Shown: one piece after another, positions 22,816 through 37,738 of the stretch
How positions within the stretch are numbered: position 1 is the first letter of the stretch
Layout of the letters: every line of letters starts with the position of its first letter
Assembly (NCBI GenBank): GCA_964019695.1
Contig: CAXHUL010000220.1
Span: 62,001 to 126,000 of the forward strand
Reading direction: 5' to 3'
Origin: Loripinus fragilis
Taxonomy: Eukaryota; Mollusca; Bivalvia; Lucinida; Lucinidae
DNA: 64,000 bases
Notes under the pieces: model-generated
Databases searched by the model: none
Told to the model about the DNA's origin: nothing
Seen by the model: only the letters and a program-made list of their open reading frames with translations
Translations under genes and position numbers: made by a program

Positions 22816-25800
22816 ATTATGCCACTGTTATATAACAATATACAAGGTCCAGCTTACAGACATCAATGGCAGTATCAGTATGCCACTGTTATAGAACAAT
22901 ACACGAGGACCAGCTTACAGACATCAATGACAGTATGGCCACTGTTATAGAACAATACACGAGGACCAGCTTACAGACATCAATGACAGTATGCCACTGT
23001 TATAGAACAATACACGAGGACCAGCTTACAGACATCAATGACAGTATGGCCACTGTTATAGAACAATACACGAGGACCAGCTTACGGACATCAATGACAG
23101 TATGGCCACTGTTATAGAACAATACACGAGGACCAGCTTACGGACATCAACGGCAGTATGGCCGCTGTTATAGAACAATACACGAGGACCAGCTTACAGA
23201 CATCAATGACAGGATGCCACTGTAATAGAACAATACACGAGGTCAAGCTTACAGATAGCAATGACGGTATGGCTACTGTTGTGAAACCGTATACGAGGTC
23301 CAGCTCGCAGATATCAATGACGAAATATCACCTGTATAACAGTTCACATGGTCCAGCTTGCAGACATCAATGACGATATGGCTACTGTTAAAAAGACATA
23401 CAAAAGACGGAAACATTAATGATGGTATGGCTATTGATATAGAACCATAAAGGAGGTCTAGCTTACAGACATCAATGACGGTATTTCTACTGTTATTTTA
23501 CCATACATGAAGTTCTGCTTGCAAACATCAATGTTAAAAGTTGTAGAACTAAACACGAGGTCAGGTTTGCAGATATCAATGAAAGTATGGCTACTTTTAT
23601 AAAAAGCCTTACACGATGTCCAGCTTGTTGACATCAATGACATTATTCCACTGTTATAGAACAATACACCAGGACCAGCTTAATGACATCAACGACAGTA
23701 AGGCCAATGTTATAGAACCATACGCGAGGTCCAGCTTACAGACATCAATGACAGTGCCACTGTAATATAACAATACACGAGGTCCAGTTTGCAGATATCA
23801 ATGAAAGTACGCCACTGTTATAGAACAATACACGACGACCAGCTTTATGACATCAATGACAGTATGCCAATATTATAGAACAATACACGAGGTCCAGCTT
23901 ACAGACGTCAATGACAGTATGGCCAAAGTTATAGAACCATGCACGAGGTCCAACTTACAGACATCAATGACATTATGGCTACTGTTATAGAATTATACAC
24001 GAGGTCCAACTTACAGACATCAATGGCGGTATGGCCACTGTTATAGAACAATACATGTTGTTCAGCTTACCGACATCAACGGCAGTATGGCCATTGTTGT
24101 AGAACAATACACGATGTCAAGCTTACAGGCATTATAACGATATGTCTACTGTTGTGGAACCGCATACAAGGTCCAGCTTGCAAACACCAATGACAATATT
24201 TCTACTGTAGAATCATACACGAGGTCCAGCTGGCAGACATCAATGGCAGTATGACAACTGTTGCAGATCAATACACGATCTCAAGCTTACAAACATCAAT
24301 GACGGTATAACTACTGTTGTGGCACCGTAGACGAGGTCCAGCTTCCAGATATCAATGGAAGTATGGCTACTATTGTTGAACAATACACGATGTCCATCTT
24401 GCAGAAACCAATGGCGGTATGGCCACTGTTGTGGAACCGTACACAAGATCCAGCTTGCAGATATGAATGGTAGTATAGCAACTGTTGTAGAACATTACAC
24501 GAGGTCCATCTTGCAGACATCAATGGCAGTTTGGCTACTGTTGTAGAACAATACACGAGGTCCAGCTTGTAGACATCAATGACAGTTTAGCCATTGTTGT
24601 AGAACAATACACGGTGGCAAGCTTACAGACACCAATGACGTCATGGCTACCGTTGTGGAACCGTATACGAGGTCAAGCATGCAGACATCAATGACGATAT
24701 ATCTACTGTAGTATCATGCACATCGTCCAGCAGCTTGCAGAGATCAATGACGGTATGGCTACTGTTATAAAACAATATACACGAGGTCCAGCTTGCAGAC
24801 TCAAATGACAGTGTGTCATTGTTATAGAACATACACGAGGTCCAGCTTACAAACATCAATGCCAGTATGGCCAATCTTGTAGAACCATACTAGATGTCCA
24901 TCTTGCAGACACCAATGACAGTAAGTCACTATTATGGAAAAATACATGAGGTAAAGTTTGCAGCTATCAATGAAGGTATGGCTACTGTTATAGAACCATA
25001 ACCAAGATCCAGCTTGTAGACTTCAATGACGTATGCCACTGCTGTAGAACAAAATATGAGGGCCAGATTACAGACATCAATGACAGTATGTCCCTGTTCT
25101 AGAACAATACACGAAGACCAGCTTACAGACATCAATGACAGTATGGCAACTGCTATAGAACCATGCACGAAATCCAGCTTACAGACATCAATGACAGTAT
25201 GACCAATATTATAAAACCATACACGATGTCCAGCTTGCAGACATCAATGTCAGTATGGCGACTGTTATAGAACCATAGACGAGGTCCAGCTTGCAGACAT
25301 CAGTGACAGTATGGCCACTGTTGTAGAACCATACATGAGGTCCAGCTTGAAGACATAAATGACAGTATGGCCACTGTTATAGAACAATACACGATGACCA
25401 GCTTACAGACATAAATTACAATATGCCACTGTTTATGCTTGCAGACACCAATGACGGTATAGCTACGGTTATGATACGGTATACAAGTTCCAGCTTGCAG
25501 ACATCAATGACGATGTATCTACTGTAGAATCATACACATCGTCAAGCTTGCAGACATCAATGACGGCGTGGCTTCTGTTATAAAAAAATATACACGAGGC
25601 CTGGCTTTCAGACAGCAATGACAGTATGCCACTATTATAGAGCCATACACGAGGTACAGCCTCCGAACATCAATGAAAGTATGTCATTATTATAGAAAAA
25701 TACACGAGGTCCACGTTGCAGAAACCAATGACATTATGCCTCTGTTATAGAACAATACACGAGGTCCTGCTTACAGACATCAATGACAGTATGGCCACTG

Positions 25801-28800
25801 ATGTAGATCCATACTAAATGGCCAGCTTGCAGACACCAAAGACAGTATGCAACTGTTATATAACAATACATATGGTCCAGTTTGCAGCTATCAATTTAGG
25901 TATGGCTACTGCTATAGAACCATAACCGTGATCCAGCTTGTAGGCATCAATGACAGTATGCCACTGATCTGGAGGAATACACGAGGATCAGCTTGCAGAC
26001 ATCAATGACAGTATGCCACTGCTGTAGAAAAATACACAGAAACCAGCTTGCAGACATCAATGACAGTATGGCCACTGCTATAGAACCATACACGATATCT
26101 AGCTTTCAGACATCAATGACAGTATGACCACTATCATAAAACCATACATAATGCCCAGATAACAGACATCAATGACAGTATGCCACTGTTATAGGACAAT
26201 ACATTAGGTCCAGTTTGCAGCTATCCATGAAGGTATGGCTACTGTTATAGAACCATAACCGTTATCCAGCTTGCAGACATCAATGACAGTATGCCAATGC
26301 TATAATACCATACACGAGGTACAGCTTGCCGCTATCAATGAAGGTATTGCCACTGTTGTAGAACAATACACGAGGTTCAGCTTACAGACATCCATGGCAG
26401 ACTGGTAACTGTTGTGTGACCATACACGGGGTCCAGCTTGTAGAAACCAATGACAGTATGCCACTGTTATAAAACATTACAAGAGGTCCATCTTACAGAC
26501 ATTATTGATATTGCGGTTGAATCATTCACGAGATCCAGCTTTGAAACATCAATGTTGGTATGGCTATTGATATAGAACAATACACGAGGTCAAGTCTACA
26601 GACGTCAATGACGGTATATCTACTGCTATTTATCCATACACGACGTTCAGCTTGCATACATCAATGACATTATGCCACTGTTATAGAACAAAACACCAGG
26701 ACCAGCTTACTGACATCAATGACAGTATGCAAAAGTTATATGACCATACACGAGGTCAAGCTTACAGACATCAATGACAGTATGGCCAATGTTATAGAAC
26801 CTAACAGGAGGTCCAGCTGCAGACATCAATGACAGTGCCACTGTTAAATAACAATACACGAGGTCCAGTTTGCAGATATCAATGAAAGTATGGCTACATT
26901 TTTAAAACCATACACGAGGTCCAGCTTATAGACACCAATGACAGTATGCCACTGTTATAGAACAATACATGAAGACCAGCTTAATGACATCAATGACAGT
27001 ATGCCAATATTATAGAACAATACACGAGGTCCAGCTTACAGACATCAATGACAGTATGGCCACTGTTATAGAACAATACACAAGTACCAGCTTACCCACT
27101 AATGAGGATGTGCACTGTTATAGAACAATACACGAGGTCCAGCTTACAGACATAATTACGGTATGCCTACTGTTGTGGAACCGCATACAAGGTCCAGCTT
27201 GCAAGCTGTAGAATCATACACGAGGTCCAGCTGGCAGATACCAATGGTAGTATGGCTACTGTTGTAGAACAATAAACGATGGCAAGCTTACAGACACCAA
27301 TGACGGTATGTCTACTGTTGTGGAACCGTTTACGAGGTCCAGCATGCAGACATCAATGACGCTATGGCTACTGTTATAAAAAATATATACGAGGTCCAGC
27401 TTGCAGACATAAATGACAGTGTGCCATTGTTATAGGACACTACACGAGGTGCAGCTTACAAACATCAATGACAGTATGGCCAATGTTGTAGAAACATACT
27501 AGATGTCCATCTTGAAGACACCAATGACAGTAAGTCACTATTATAGAACAATACATGAGGTAAAATGTGCAGCTATCAATGAAGGTATGGCTACTGTGAT
27601 AGAACCATAACCAAGATTCAGCTTGTAGACTTAAATGACGTATGCCACTGCTGTAGAACAAAACATGAGGACCAGATTACAGACATCAATGACAGTATGT
27701 CACTGTTATAGAACAATACACGAGGTTCAGTTTGTAGACATAAATGACAGTATGGCAAATGCTATAGAACCATGCTTGATATCCAGCTTACAGACATCAA
27801 TGACAGTATGACCAATATTAAAGGATCATACACGATGCCCAGCTTGCAGACATCAATGTCAGTATGACGACTGTTATAGAGCCATAGATCAGGTCCAGCT
27901 AGCAGACATCAATGACAGTATGGCTACTGTTATAAAAATATACACGAGGCCTGGCTTGCAAACAGCAATGACAGTATGCCACTATTATAGAGCCATACAC
28001 GAGGTACAGCTTACAGACATCAATGAAAGTATGGACATTGTTATAGAAACTTACACAAGTTCCAGCTTGCAGAAACCAATGACATTATACTACTGTTATA
28101 GAACAATACACGAGGTCCAGCTTACAGACACCAATGACAGTATGGCCACTGATATAGAACCATACTAGATGGCCAGGTTGCAGACACCAATGACAGTATG
28201 CAACTGTTATAGAACAATACATATGGTCCAGTTTGCAGCTATCAATGTAGGTTTGGCTACTGTTATAGAACTTCAACCCTGATCCAGCTTGTAGACATCA
28301 ATGACAGTATGCCACTGATCTGGAGGAATACACGAGGATCAGCTTGCAGACATCAATGACAGTATCGCCACTGCTATAGAACCATACACGATATCAGGCT
28401 TACAGACATCAAAGACAGTATGCCACTGTTATTGGACAATAAATTAGGTCCAGTTTGCAGCTATCCATGAAGGTATGGCAACTGTTATAGAACCATAACC
28501 GTTATCCAGCTTGCAGACATCACTGACAGTATGCCAATGTTATAGAACCATACATGAGGTACAGCTTATAGACATCAATGAAAGTATGGCCATTGTTATA
28601 GAACCATACACGAGGTACAGCTTGCAGATATCAAAGAAGGTATTGCCACTGTTGTAGAACAATACACGAGGTCCAGCTTACAGACATCCAATGCAGATTG
28701 GTCACTGTTATAAAACAATACACGAGGTCCAGCATACAGAAATCAATGACATTATGGATATTGCTGTTGAATCATACACGAGATCCAGCTTTGAAACATC

Positions 28801-30078
28801 AATGATGGTATGGCTACTGATATAGAACCATACACGAGGTCAAGTCTACAGACATCAATGACGGTATGTCTACTGCTATTTAACCATACACGACGTTTAG
28901 CTTGCATACATCAATGACAGTATGCCACTGTTATAGAACAATACACGAGCTTACAGACATCAATGAAAGTATTGTCATTGTTATACAGCCATACACGAGG
29001 TCCAGTTTACAGACACTAATGACAGTATGGACGCTGTAATAGAACCATACATGAGGTCCAGCTTGCAAACGTCAATGAAAATATGCCACTGTTATAGAAC
29101 AATACACGAGATCAAGCTTACAGTCGTCAATGGCAGTATGCCACTGCTATTGGATAAAACACGAGGTCCAGCTTGCAGACATCCAAGGCTGTATGGCAAC
29201 TGTTGTAGAACAATACACGAGGTCAAGCCTACAGATATCAATGACGGTATTGCTACTGTTGTGGAAACTGTATGCGAGGTACAGATTGCAGACATCTATG
29301 ACGATATATCTATTGTAGATCCATGCACTTGGTCCAGCATGCAGACATAAATGATGTTATGTTTACTGTTATAAAAACATACACAAGGTCCAGCTTGCAG
29401 ATATCAATGAAAGTATGGTTATTGCTGTTGAACCGTACACGAGGTCCAGCTTAATGACATCAATGACGGTATGACTACTGTTATTTAACCATACATGAGG
29501 TCTAGCCTGCAGACATCAATGACAGTATGCCACTGTTATAGAACCATCCACGCGGTCTAGCTTGCAAACATCAATGACTGTATGCAACATTTATAGATTA
29601 ATACACAATGTCTAGCTTACAGACATCAATGACAGTATGCACTTTATAGAACAATACCCGAGGTCCAGCTTACAGTCATCAATTACAATATGCCACTGTT
29701 GTTGAATAATACACGAAAACCAGCTTGCAGACATCGATGGTAGTATGGCCACTGATGTAGAACCATACTCGAGGTCCAGCTTACAGACATCAATGGCAGT
29801 ATGCCACTGTAAAGGAACAATGCACGAGAACCAGATTACAGACATCAATGACAATATGACACTTCTATAGAAAAATACACGAGGTCCAGCTTTCAGTCAT
29901 CAATGACAGTATGCCACTATTGTAGAATCATACACGAGGTCTAGCTTACAGATATCAATGGCAATATGGTCACTGTTGTAGAATCATACATGAGGTCAAG
30001 CTTACAGACATCAATGACGGTATTGCTACTGTTGTGGAACCGTATTCGAGGTACAAATTGCAGACATCAATGACGATA

Positions 30079-30264
30079 TGCAATCGACTCTCTTTAACTC
30101 AACTATGCATTACTCAATACTATCACTTATCTCAACCCGGCGGCCCGGTCCCGGTATTTTCCCTGATATATTTTTGCAATTTTACAACGTTTATCTCGAC
30201 AACTGCTAAGTCAATAAAACTGATAACTCGTTACGAAGATCTGGTCCCGCTGATCAATTTTAGT
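30079..30264. other. 186 bp insertion in the array
   Basis: The sequence from AATCGACTCTC to CAATTTTAG splits a unit of the GACGATATATCTACTG type. The middle is GC-rich (CCCGGCGGCCCGGTCCCGG). Class unknown. Confidence 0.6.
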
Positions 30265-31791
30265 ATCTACTGTAGAACCATACACATGGTCTAGCTTGCG
30301 GACATCAATGACAGTATGGCTTCTGTTAAAAAACATACACGAGGTCCAGCTTGCAGACATCAATTACGTATGCTGCTACGAGTCCCAGCTTGCAGCCATC
30401 AATGACGATATATCTACTGTAGAACCATACACGTGGTCCAGCTTGCAGACATCAATGACAGTATGGATATTGCTACTTAACCATACTCGAGGTCCAGCTT
30501 GGAGACATTTATGATGGTATGGCTATTGATATAGAATCATACACGAGGTCCAACTTACAGACATCAATGACAGTATGGCCATTGTTATAGAACCATACAC
30601 GAGGTCCAGCTTGTAGACATCAATGATGATATTAATATGGTTACTAGTGTGGAACAAAACATGTGGTCCAGCTTGCAAATATCAATGAAGGCATCACTCA
30701 TACACGAGGTCCAGCTTGCAGGTATCAATAACAGTGTTACTGCTGTTATATAACAATACACGCGGTCCGGCTTGCAGATATCAATGAAGGTATTGTTACC
30801 ATTATAGAACCATACACTAGGTCCAGCTTGAAGATATGAATTATGGTATGGCTACTGTTATATAACCATACACGAGATCCAACTTGCAGACATCAATGGC
30901 AGTATTGACACTGTTGTAGAGCAATAAACGAGGTCAAGCTTACAGTTATCAATGACGGTATGGCTTCTGTTATTTCACCATACACGAGGTCCAGATTGGA
31001 GACATCAATGAAGGTATGGTTACCATTATAGAACCATACACGAGGTCCAGCATGCAGACATCAATGATGATAAGGCTACTGTTGTAGAAGAAAGCATGTG
31101 GTCCAGCTTACAAATATCAATGAAGGTATGGCTCATACACTAGGTCCAGCTTGCAGGTATCAATAACAGTTTGCTATTGTAATAAAGCTATACACGAGGT
31201 CCAGCTTGGAGACAACAATGAAGGTATTGTTACCATTATAGAAACATACACAAGGTCCAGCTTGATGACATGAATGACGGTATGACTACTGTTATAGAAC
31301 CATACAGTAGGTCCAGCCTGGGGATATCAATGACGGTCTGGCTACTGTTGCGGAACTATACACGAGGTGCAGCTTGCAGACATCAATAACAGTATGGCTA
31401 CTGTTAAGGTCATACACGAAGTCCAGCTTGCATACACCAATAACGGTATGGCTACTGTTGTAGAACCATACATCAGCTTGCAGACATCAATGACAGTATG
31501 TCTACTGTTGTAGAAGCATACACGAGGTTCAGCTTACAGACATCAATGACAGTATGTCTACTGTTGTAGAACCATACACGAGGTTCAACTTACAGACATC
31601 AATCACAGTATGGCGACTGTTGTAGAACCATACACGAGGTTCATCTTACAGACATCAATCACAGTATGGCGACTGTTGTAGAACCATACACGAGGTTCAG
31701 CTTACAGACATCAATCACAGTATGGCGACTGTTGTAGAACCATACACGAGGTTCAGCTTACAGACATCAATGACAGTATGGCTACTGTTGT

Positions 31792-31829
31792 ACTCGGACC
31801 CAAAATAACTAATATTACTGGGTCCGAGT
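31792..31829. repeat. 38 bp hairpin at the start of the higher-order unit
   Basis: ACTCGGACCCA pairs exactly with TGGGTCCGAGT around a 16-base loop. The copies at 34343-34380 and 36893-36930 have one arm changed (C to T). It resembles the palindrome at 8120-8141. Confidence 0.9.
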
Positions 31830-32017
31830 GTCTTAGAACCATACACGTGGTCTAGCTAACAAATATTTTGGAGTAATACATATAAGTATGATGTATACAG
31901 AAATAAAAGATTTAAAAACGAAAAAAGAAAAAAACACATACAAAAGAAAGACAACTCAGATTTGTCTTTTTTGTAAATATTGTACATATTATTCCCCTGT
32001 GTTGCCAACTCGTAATC

Positions 32018-32286
32018 AAGGCAGTGATAAAACTTATTTCATGCTCAACTCAACTGAGCATGAAATTTTATCGCTCTTAAAAACTGAAATACTGACAAAT
32101 AAAGACGCTTCTTGCTTTCAAACTATTTTATCAAATGTTGCATTTATCCTCTGAGTATTTATCATGCTAATGCATGTAAATGCTAAAATGTCAACATTTG
32201 TAATTGTTAAATTTTTAACATTTGTGAACATGGTAAATTTCATGCTAAGTTGAGTTGAACATGAAAAAAGTTTTATAAACTTGGGA
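32018..32286. mobile_element. MITE captured in higher-order copy 1
   Basis: Ends of the type GTGATAAAACTT...TTTCATGCTCAACTCAACTG and the complement TTGAGTTGAACATG...AAGTTTTATAAAC define about 265 bp. The interior has ATTTATCATGCTAATGC and TGTCAACATTTG, matching the interior of the MITE at 6576-6808. Confidence 0.8.
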
Positions 32287-34341
32287 CCTGGGCGTTAGAA
32301 CACTTGTGGCAAAATACGTTATATTCAGTAGCCACGCATTTTGTTACCCGCTAATGCACCCGGATATCATGTACAGTACCCACGCATTTTGTTACCCACA
32401 CTTATCACTCGAGGCTGAGAACCTTTCTCTTCCCAAACCGAATCGCTCGAGCCCTTACAATTAATAACAACCTCGGATACAATAAAAAAAAATAAAGTAA
32501 TGCTTGCAGACACCGCTGACGGTGACACCCTGTGCTCTTAACTCTAACATGTTTGTCGTCTGCAGATTTTTTGTTCAAGAAAACCATCAGAGTGTGCATA
32601 GGGCTATTGCCATTGGACCATATGTCATGTACAGCTTGCAGACAACACTGACAGTAGGACTACTTGTTGCGGAACCATGCATAATGTACAGCTTGTAGAC
32701 AACACTGACAGTAGGACTACTTATTATGGGACCATGCATAATGTACAGCTTGTAGACATCACTGATCGTAGGACTACTTATTGTGGAACCATGCATAATG
32801 TACAGCTTGTAGACAACACTGACCGTAGGATTACTTGTTGTGGAACCATGCATAATGTACAGCTTGTAGACAACACTGACCGTAGGACTACTTGTTGTGA
32901 CCCATGCATAATGTACAGCTTGTAGACAACACTGACAGTAGGACTACTTGTTGTGAACCATGCATAATGTACGGCTTGTAGACAACACTGACCATAGGAC
33001 TACTTATTGTGGAACCATGCATAATGTAAGGCTTGTAGACATCACTTAAGGTAGGACTACTTGTTGCGGAACCATGCATAATGTACAGCTTGTAGACATC
33101 ACTGACCGTTGGACTACTTGTTTCGGAACCATGCATAATGTACGGCTTGTAGACATCACTAAAGGTAGGACTACTTGTCACGGAACCATGCATAATGTAC
33201 AGCTTGTAGACATCACTGATGGTAGAGCTACTGTTGCCGAGCCATACATAATGTACAGGTCGCAGACATCACTGACCGTAAGACTACTTGTTGCGGATTC
33301 ATGCATAATGTACGGCTTGTAGACATGACTAAAGGTAGTACTACTTGTTACAGAACTATGCATAATGTACAGCCTGTAGACATCATTGACCGTAGGACTA
33401 CTTGTTTCGGAACCATACATAATGTACAGCCTGTAGACATCACTGACCCTAGGACTACTTATTGTGGAACCATGCATAATGTACAGCCTGTAGACATCAC
33501 TGACCGTAGGACTACTTATTGCGGAACCATGCATAATGCACAGCTTGTAGACATCACTAAAGGTAGGACTACTTGTTTCGGAACTATGCATAATGTATAG
33601 CTTGTAGGCTTCACTAAAGGTAGGACTACTTGTTGTAGAACCATGCATCATGTACAGCTTGTTGACATCACTGATGGTATGGCTACTGTTGTAGAACCAT
33701 ACATCAGCTTACAGACATCAATGACAGTATGTCTACTGTTGTAGAAGCATACACGGATTCAGCTTACATACATCAATCACAGTATGTCTACTGTTGTAGA
33801 AGCATACACGAGGTTCAGCTTACAGACCTCAATCACAGTATGGCGACTGTTGTAGAAGCATACACGAGGTTCAGCTTACAGACATCAATCACAGTATGGC
33901 GACTGTTGTAGAACCATACACGAGGTTCAGCTTACAGACATCAATCACAGCATGGCGACTGTTGTAGAACCATACACGAGGTTCAGCTTACAGACATCAA
34001 TCACAGCATGGCGGCTGTTGTAGAACCATACACGAGGTTCAGCTTACAGACATCAATCACAGTATGGCGACTGTTGTAGAACCATACACGAGGTTCAGCT
34101 TACAGACATCAATGACAGTATGGCTACTGTTGTAGAACCATACAGGAGGTTCAGCTTACAGACATCAATCACAGCATGGCGACTGTTGTAGAACCATACA
34201 CGAGGTTCAGCTTACAGACATCAATCACAGCATGGCGACTGTTGTAGAACCATACACGAGGTTCAGCTTACAGACATCAATCACAGTATGGCGACTGTTG
34301 TAGAACCATACACGAGGTTCAGCTTACAGACATCAATGTTG

Positions 34342-36891
34342 TACTTGGACCCAAAATAACTAATATTACTGGGTCCGAGTGTTATAGAACCATACACGTG
34401 TTCTAGCTAGCAAATATTTTGGAGTAATACATATAAGTATGATGTATACAGAAATAAAAGATTTAAAAACGAAAAAAGAAAAAACACATACAAAAGAAAG
34501 ACAACTCAGATTTGTCTTTTTTGTAAATATTGTACATATTATTCCCCTGTGTTGCCAACTCGTAATCAAGGCAGTGATAAAACTTATTTCATGCTCAACT
34601 CAACTGAGCATGAAATTTTATCGCTCTTAAAAACTGAAATACTGACAAATAAAGACGCTTCTTGCTTTCAAACTATTTTATCAAATGTTGCATTTATCCT
34701 CTGAGTATTTATTATGCTAATGCATGTAAATGTTAAAATGTCAACATTTGTAACTGTTAAATTTTTAACATTTGTGAACATGGTAAATTTCATGCTAAGT
34801 TGAGTTGAACATGAAAAAAGTTTTATAAACCTTGGACCTGGGCGTTAGAACACTTGTGGCAAAATACGTTATATTCAGTAGCCACGCATTTTGTTACCCG
34901 CTAATGCACCCGGATATCATGTACAGTACCCACGCATTTTGTTACCCACACTTATCACTCGAGGCTGAGAACCTTTCTCTTCCCAAACCGAATCGCTCGA
35001 GCCCTTACAATTAATAACAACCTCGGATACAATAAAAAAAAATAAAGTAATGCTTGCAGACACCGCTGACGGTGACACCCTGTGCTCTTAACTCTAACAT
35101 GTTTGTCGTCTGCAGATTTTTTGTTCAAGAATACCATCAGAGTGTGCATAGGGCTATTGCCATTGGACCATATGTCATGTACAGCTTGCAGACAACACTG
35201 ACAGTAGGACTACTTGTTGCGGAACCATGCATAATGTACAGCTTGTAGACAACACTGACAGTAGGACTACTTATTATGGGACCATGCATAATGTACAGCT
35301 TGTAGACATCACTGATCGTAGGACTACTTATTGTGGAACCATGCATAATGTACAGCTTGTAGACAACACTGACCGTAGGATTACTTGTTGTGGAACCATG
35401 CATAATGTACAGCTTGTAGACAACACTGACCGTAGGACTACTTGTTGTGACCCATGCATAATGTACAGCTTGTAGACAACACTGACAGTAGGACTACTTG
35501 TTGTGAACCATGCATAATGTACGGCTTGTAGACAACACTGACCATAGGACTACTTATTGTGGAACCATGCATAATGTAAGGCTTGTAGACATCACTTAAG
35601 GTAGGACTACTTGTTGCGGAACCATGCATAATGTACAGCTTGTAGACATCACTGACCGTTGGACTACTTGTTTTGGAACCATGCATAATGTACGGCTTGT
35701 AGACATCACTAAAGGTAGGACTACTTGTCACGGAACCATGCATAATGTACAGCTTGTAGACATCACTGATGGTAGAGCTACTGTTGCCGAGCCATACATA
35801 ATGTACAGGTCGCAGACATCACTGACCGTAAGACTACTTGTTGCGGATTCATGCATAATGTACGGCTTGTAGACATGACTAAAGGTAGTACTACTTGTTA
35901 CAGAACTATGCATAATGTACAGCCTGTAGACATCATTGACCGTAGGACTACTTGTTTCGGAACCATACATAATGTACAGCCTGTAGACATCACTGACCCT
36001 AGGACTACTTATTGTGGAACCATGCATAATGTACAGCCTGTAGACATCACTGACCGTAGGACTACTTATTGCGGAACCATGCATAATGCACAGCTTGTAG
36101 ACATCACTAAAGGTAGGACTACTTGTTTCGGAACTATGCATAATGTATAGCTTGTAGGCTTCACTAAAGGTAGGACTACTTGTTGTAGAACCATGCATCA
36201 TGTACAGCTTGTTGACATCACTGATGGTATGGCTACTGTTGTAGAACCATACATCAGCTTACAGACATCAATGACAGTATGTCTACTGTTGTAGAAGCAT
36301 ACACGGATTCAGCTTACATACATCAATCACAGTATGTCTACTGTTGTAGAAGCATACACGAGGTTCAGCTTACAGACCTCAATCACAGTATGGCGACTGT
36401 TGTAGAAGCATACACGAGGTTCAGCTTACAGACATCAATCACAGTATGGCGACTGTTGTAGAACCATACACGAGGTTCAGCTTACAGACATCAATCACAG
36501 CATGGCGACTGTTGTAGAACCATACACGAGGTTCAGCTTACAGACATCAATCACAGCATGGCGGCTGTTGTAGAACCATACACGAGGTTCAGCTTACAGA
36601 CATCAATCACAGTATGGCGACTGTTGTAGAACCATACACGAGGTTCAGCTTACAGACATCAATGACAGTATGGCTACTGTTGTAGAACCATACAGGAGGT
36701 TCAGCTTACAGACATCAATCACAGCATGGCGACTGTTGTAGAACCATACACGAGGTTCAGCTTACAGACATCAATCACAGCATGGCGACTGTTGTAGAAC
36801 CATACACGAGGTTCAGCTTACAGACATCAATCACAGTATGGCGACTGTTGTAGAACCATACACGAGGTTCAGCTTACAGACATCAATGTTG
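34342..36891. repeat. Higher-order unit, copy 2
   Basis: This has the same composition as copy 1 with a period of 2550 bases. The junction before it (ATCAATGTTGTACTTGG) is identical to the junction before copy 3 but lacks 15 bases present before copy 1. That suggests copies 2 and 3 were made by later unequal exchange. Confidence 0.95.
34568..34836. mobile_element. MITE captured in higher-order copy 2
   Basis: Same element as at 32018-32286, shifted by 2550 bases, with a few substitutions. Confidence 0.8.
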
Positions 36892-37738
36892 TACTTGGAC
36901 CCAAAATAACTAATATTACTGGGTCCGAGTGTTATAGAACCATACACGTGTTCTAGCTAGCAAATATTTTGGAGTAATACATATAAGTATGATGTATACA
37001 GAAATAAAAGATTTAAAAACGAAAAAAGAAAAAACACATACAAAAGAAAGACAACTCAGATTTGTCTTTTTTGTAAATATTGTACATATTATTCCCCTGT
37101 GTTGCCAACTCGTAATCAAGGCAGTGATAAAACTTATTTCATGCTCAACTCAACTGAGCATGAAATTTTATCGCTCTTAAAAACTGAAATACTGACAAAT
37201 AAAGACGCTTCTTGCTTTCAAACTATTTTATCAAATGTTGCATTTATCCTCTGAGTATTTATTATGCTAATGCATGTAAATGTTAAAATGTCAACATTTG
37301 TAACTGTTAAATTTTTAACATTTGTGAACATGGTAAATTTCATGCTAAGTTGAGTTGAACATGAAAAAAGTTTTATAAACCTTGGACCTGGGCGTTAGAA
37401 CACTTGTGGCAAAATACGTTATATTCAGTAGCCACGCATTTTGTTACCCGCTAATGCACCCGGATATCATGTACAGTACCCACGCATTTTGTTACCCACA
37501 CTTATCACTCGAGGCTGAGAACCTTTCTCTTCCCAAACCGAATCGCTCGAGCCCTTACAATTAATAACAACCTCGGATACAATAAAAAAAAATAAAGTAA
37601 TGCTTGCAGACACCGCTGACGGTGACACCCTGTGCTCTTAACTCTAACATGTTTGTCGTCTGCAGATTTTTTGTTCAAGAATACCATCAGAGTGTGCATA
37701 GGGCTATTGCCATTGGACCATATGTCATGTACAGCTTG
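36892..37738. repeat. Higher-order unit, partial copy 3
   Basis: The first 847 bases look identical to copy 2 and include the hairpin, MITE and unique segments. From 37739 it passes into B units in a different order, so the copy is truncated or recombined inside the B array. Confidence 0.95.
37118..37386. mobile_element. MITE captured in higher-order copy 3
   Basis: Same element as at 34568-34836, without differences that I could see. Confidence 0.8.

Larger units (their letters stand above)
10630..31790. repeat. Minisatellite subfamily A
   Basis: Typical units read ACACGAGGTCCAGCTTACAG, then ACATCAATGACAGTATGG, then CCACTGTTATAGAACAAT (55-56 bp). Variants include GTTGTGGAACCG and a short class with GACGATATATCTACTGTAG. 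The best homogenised runs are 22900-23230 (nearly identical CGAGGACCAG units) and 31480-31780 (GAGGTTCAGC units with ATCACAGTATGGCGACTG). Confidence 0.95.
31791..34341. repeat. Higher-order unit, copy 1
   Basis: The composite unit of about 2.55 kb runs in order: a 38 bp hairpin, about 190 bp of unique sequence, a MITE, about 330 bp of unique sequence, about 18 subfamily B units, then about 12 homogenised subfamily A units. It matches copy 2 with roughly a dozen differences noted by eye, including a one-base A-run indel near 31933. Confidence 0.95.
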
